NCBI GenBank assembly: GCA_913062555.1
Contig: CAJXVU010000006.1
Coordinates: 1-64,000 of the forward strand
Direction of reading: 5' to 3'
Source of the DNA: an uncultured Bacteroidota bacterium
GTDB taxonomy: Bacteria; Bacteroidota; Bacteroidia; Flavobacteriales; Flavobacteriaceae
Length of the DNA stretch: 64,000 nucleotides
Shown: positions 61,430 through 64,000 of the stretch, one piece after another
Layout of the letters: every line of letters begins with the position of its first letter
How positions within the stretch are numbered: the stretch's first letter is position 1
The notes under the pieces: generated by a model
The model's database searches: none
What the model was told of the DNA's origin: nothing
What the model saw: the letters and a program-made list of their open reading frames with translations, nothing else
Program-made: the position numbers and the translations under genes

Positions 61430-62488
61430 ATGAAAACAAGCACATTCAATATTGATCAATTCATAAGACCAAGTATTAAGCAATTAAAGCCTTATACTTC
61501 TGCTAGGGACGAATATAAAGACCTCACAGAGAATATGTGTTTTCTTGATGCAAATGAAAACCCCTATGAAAATGGTGTTAATCGCTACCCTGATCCGCAA
61601 CAAAGCAGCTTAAAATTAGTGCTTTCAGATTTAAAAAAATGCCCAATAGATAATATCCTTTTAGGAAATGGAAGTGATGAAGTTTTAGATTTAGTCTTCA
61701 GAGCATTTTGTGAACCTAAGCAAGATAACGTGATTACTTTACCACCAACTTATGGCATGTACGAAGTATTAGCAAACTTAAATGCTGTCGAAGTTAAACA
61801 AATACCTCTATCAAATAACTTTCAACCAAACGTTGAAGAAGTGTTAGCTATTCAAAACAAATACAGCAAATTATTGTTTTTATGTTCACCAAATAACCCT
61901 ACTGCTAATAGTTTTGACAAAGACAAAGTAGTAGCATTAATCAAAAATTTTAGCGGTATTGTTGTAATTGATGAAGCCTATATTGATTTTTCAGAGGAAG
62001 AGAGTTGGTTGAGCCGATTGGATGAATTTCCAAATTTAATAGTGACACAAACCTTATCAAAAGCATATGGGATGGCAGGTATAAGGTTAGGGATGTGTTT
62101 TGCATCTTCAGAAATTATTTCTGTATTAAATAAAATAAAGCCACCATATAATATCAACACATTAACACAACAAAAGGCTGTTTACCAATTATCGGATAGT
62201 CAGTGTTATAATGATCAAATTAAGACCTTAAAAACGCAACGAAATGTTCTCAATAAAGCTCTGAAAACCATCAATTTTATCGAGGTCATATACCCATCAG
62301 ATGCAAACTTTTTATTGGTTAAAGTTGATGATGCTTCCAAACGTTATCAACAGTTGGTGGATCTTGGCATGGTGATAAGAAACAGAACCAAACAATTGCA
62401 TTGTGAAAATTGCTTAAGAATTACAGTGGGTACACCAGAAGAGAATAAGAAATTAATAGCAACACTTGTATTAATTTCTAAATCCTGA
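61430..62488 (+). CDS. hisC: Histidinol-phosphate aminotransferase
   Basis: PLP enzyme converting imidazole-acetol phosphate to histidinol phosphate; 352 aa. Motifs: LDANENPYENGVNRYPDPQQ (N-terminal substrate loop), LGNGSDEVLDLVFRAFCEP, FLCSPNNPTANSFDKD, VVIDEAYIDFS (PLP Asp/Tyr) and TQTLSKAYGMAGIRLG (Schiff-base Lys in LSKAYG), with a C-terminal Arg in LRITVGTPEEN. 33 bp after hisD. Confidence 0.96.
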   Translation: MKTSTFNIDQFIRPSIKQLKPYTSARDEYKDLTENMCFLDANENPYENGVNRYPDPQQSSLKLVLSDLKKCPIDNILLGNGSDEVLDLVFRAFCEPKQDNVITLPPTYGMYEVLANLNAVEVKQIPLSNNFQPNVEEVLAIQNKYSKLLFLCSPNNPTANSFDKDKVVALIKNFSGIVVIDEAYIDFSEEESWLSRLDEFPNLIVTQTLSKAYGMAGIRLGMCFASSEIISVLNKIKPPYNINTLTQQKAVYQLSDSQCYNDQIKTLKTQRNVLNKALKTINFIEVIYPSDANFLLVKVDDASKRYQQLVDLGMVIRNRTKQLHCENCLRITVGTPEENKKLIATLVLISKS

Positions 62489-62571
62489 ATTCGTTTTAGG
62501 AGCGCATAAATTTGAAATATAATAATGAATTAATAGCCCTAAAATATGTTCAGGGAAATAAAAAAAGTATT

Positions 62572-63705
62572 ATGAAACGTGTATTATTTATAGATAGAGA
62601 CGGCACACTAATTAAAGAACCCGCTGACGAGCAAATTGACTCTTTTGCTAAGCTGAAGTTTTACCCTAAGGTATTTCAGTTTTTAGCTAAGATTTGCAAG
62701 GAATTGGATTTTGAGATTGTAATGGTTACCAATCAGGACGGATTGGGAACCGAAGCATATCCAGAAGCTGTGTTTTGGCCAATTCACAATTTTATAATTG
62801 AGACGTTTTCTTCGGAAGGGGTTGTCTTTGAAGAACAGTTCATGGACCGAACATTCGCCAAAGACAATTCACCCAATAGAAAGCCAAATACCGGCTTATT
62901 AACCAAGTATTTTACCAATGGTTATGATTTAAAAAATTCTTATGTCATAGGCGATCGTTTAACCGATATAGAATTGGCTAAAAACTTGGGAAGTAAAGGG
63001 GTTTTTATAAATGACAACACCAATTTTGGAACTGAGGAAATTACAGTACAGCGAGAAGCTTTAGATGCGTTTATTGCACTGGAAACTAATGATTGGGAAG
63101 CAATTTATAAGTTTTTGAAAGCAAAAGAACGTACAGGTCAACTCTCAAGAAATACCAATGAAACTAAAATTGAGATTACATTAAATCTCGATGGCACAGG
63201 AAAGAGTAATATAAATACAGGCCTCGCTTTTTTTGATCATATGCTCGACCAAATTGCACGTCACGGGCAATTGGATTTAGATATAAATGTTGATGGGGAT
63301 TTGGAAGTTGATGAGCATCACACCATTGAAGACACCGCAATTGCATTAGGTGAATTATTTAATGAGGTTTTAGGAAATAAATTGGGCATTGAACGCTATG
63401 GATTTTATTTACCTATGGATGATTGCCTAGCTCAAGTGGGTATTGACTTTGGAGGTAGAAATTGGTTGGTGTGGGATGCCGATTTTAAGCGTGAAATGAT
63501 TGGAAAAATGCCAACGGAAATGTTTTTGCACTTCTTTAAATCCTTTACGGATGGCGCCAAATGCAATTTAAATATTAAGGCAGATGGCGTCAATGAGCAT
63601 CATAAAATTGAGGCTATTTTTAAAGCCTTTGCAAAAGCCATAAAAATGGCCGTGAAAAGAGATGTTGAAAAAATGATTTTACCATCAACAAAAGGAGTAT
63701 TATAA
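62572..63705 (+). CDS. hisB: Bifunctional histidinol-phosphatase / imidazoleglycerol-phosphate dehydratase
   Basis: 377-aa fusion. Residues ~1-165 are a HAD phosphatase ([12 protein letters not shown] with the DxDGT-type nucleophile loop, [31 protein letters not shown]). From ~185 comes the HisB dehydratase with [29 protein letters not shown] and [19 protein letters not shown] (manganese His/Glu sites). The HAD-HisB fusion also occurs in E. coli. I choose the ATG at 62572; an in-frame upstream TTG would add twenty poor residues. Confidence 0.96.
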   Translation: MKRVLFIDRDGTLIKEPADEQIDSFAKLKFYPKVFQFLAKICKELDFEIVMVTNQDGLGTEAYPEAVFWPIHNFIIETFSSEGVVFEEQFMDRTFAKDNSPNRKPNTGLLTKYFTNGYDLKNSYVIGDRLTDIELAKNLGSKGVFINDNTNFGTEEITVQREALDAFIALETNDWEAIYKFLKAKERTGQLSRNTNETKIEITLNLDGTGKSNINTGLAFFDHMLDQIARHGQLDLDINVDGDLEVDEHHTIEDTAIALGELFNEVLGNKLGIERYGFYLPMDDCLAQVGIDFGGRNWLVWDADFKREMIGKMPTEMFLHFFKSFTDGAKCNLNIKADGVNEHHKIEAIFKAFAKAIKMAVKRDVEKMILPSTKGVL

Positions 63706-63720
63706 ATAAATTATTGAATT

Positions 63721-64000
63721 TTGAACATTATAATTATAGATTATGGCGCTGGAAATATTAAAAGCATACAATTTGCTTTTAAACGCCTCGGTATTACTGC
63801 AGTTTTATCAAATGACCCCGATGAGATTTTAAATGCGGACAAGGTAATTTTCCCTGGAGTTGGCGAGGCCAGTAACGCCATGGAAAAGCTTAAAGAAACG
63901 GGTTTAGATGTCCTAATTCCAAATTTGAAACAACCCGTTTTAGGGATTTGCCTCGGGATGCAACTACTTTGTAAACATACAGAAGAAGGGAACACTAGAG
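63721..64000 (+). CDS. hisH: Imidazole glycerol phosphate synthase subunit HisH (partial)
   Basis: Start of the glutamine amidotransferase subunit that supplies ammonia to HisF. From a TTG start: NIIIIDYGAGNIKSIQFAFK, then IFPGVGEASNAM, and the catalytic Cys in GICLGMQLL. About 93 codons are present; the gene is cut by the window end. TTG as start is supported by the exact position of the NIIIIDYG consensus, 15 bp after the hisB stop. hisA and hisF presumably follow. Confidence 0.93.
   Translation, partial: MNIIIIDYGAGNIKSIQFAFKRLGITAVLSNDPDEILNADKVIFPGVGEASNAMEKLKETGLDVLIPNLKQPVLGICLGMQLLCKHTEEGNTR

Noticed and set aside
1..64000. tRNA, rRNA, CRISPR array, insertion sequence, prophage or origin
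   Set aside because: Read through all gaps; no cloverleaf with CCA-type end, no regular spaced repeats, no transposase or integrase gene, no DnaA-box cluster recognised.

Overview
The window looks like a chromosomal segment from a member of the Bacteroidota, most likely a marine-type Flavobacteriaceae. The evidence is: visibly low G+C; no Shine-Dalgarno sequences ahead of genes; promoter boxes of the Bacteroidota form TAnnTTTG; a PorX regulator (type IX secretion control); an LpxC-FabZ fusion; and a BshA bacillithiol enzyme. No rRNA, tRNA, CRISPR array, prophage or complete insertion sequence was seen. Genus and species cannot be fixed from this sequence alone.

Layout. (1) 0-7.4 kb: SPOR-tailed cell-wall amidase, MlaD-like lipid-transport protein, a split membrane Fe-S oxidoreductase with a HAD-like gene in the middle, two hypotheticals, and serB. 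(2) 7.6-13.6 kb: a NagZ-type glycosidase fused to a serine hydrolase, bshA, a convergent three-gene ECF sigma-factor operon, and a small barrel protein. (3) 13.8-24 kb: aroC, a dicarboxylate/amino-acid symporter, a sulfurtransferase, a lipoprotein, an XRE repressor divergent from an M14 carboxypeptidase with palindromic sites between them, an Lrp regulator, DinB, aroB and proline dehydrogenase. (4) 24-43 kb: a surface-polysaccharide locus. wzc/wza/WbpM-like genes form one minus-strand block, and wzx-wzy-asnB-GT4-DegT-sugar transferase-deacetylase form another. Between them are two tandem FemAB-like acyltransferases and an orphan membrane protein; a secreted beta-propeller protein flanks the locus. 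(5) 43-49 kb: alanine dehydrogenase, tsaE, porX, an HD phosphohydrolase and small proteins. (6) 49-55 kb: lpxD, lpxC-fabZ, lpxA, efp, a second lpxD, sucD. (7) 55-59 kb: fabG, a von Willebrand-like membrane protein, an SPFH protein. (8) 59 kb to the end: the histidine operon hisG-D-C-B-H, cut by the window edge. It is preceded by what reads as a complete transcription-attenuation leader, with a His-rich 18-codon leader peptide (HHRHFH), competing hairpins and an intrinsic terminator.

How the genes work together. Region 4 encodes a Wzx/Wzy-type polysaccharide whose first sugar is probably a 4-amino-4,6-dideoxy sugar (WbpM-like dehydratase, DegT aminotransferase, PglC-like transferase), with amidation (AsnB), deacetylation and acyl/aminoacyl decoration as possible tailoring steps. 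Region 6 makes the lipid A precursor. The amidase and the NagZ/serine-hydrolase fusion act on peptidoglycan.

Most notable observations: the his attenuator; the XRE/M14 operator array; -7 boxes so close to start codons that transcripts may be leaderless (and whose own TTG can be miscalled as a start); the uncharacterised ECF-sigma operon; the tandem FemAB-like genes; and two gene-free stretches, one ending in an orphan terminator. All positions come from reading the sequence; no database search or folding program was run.
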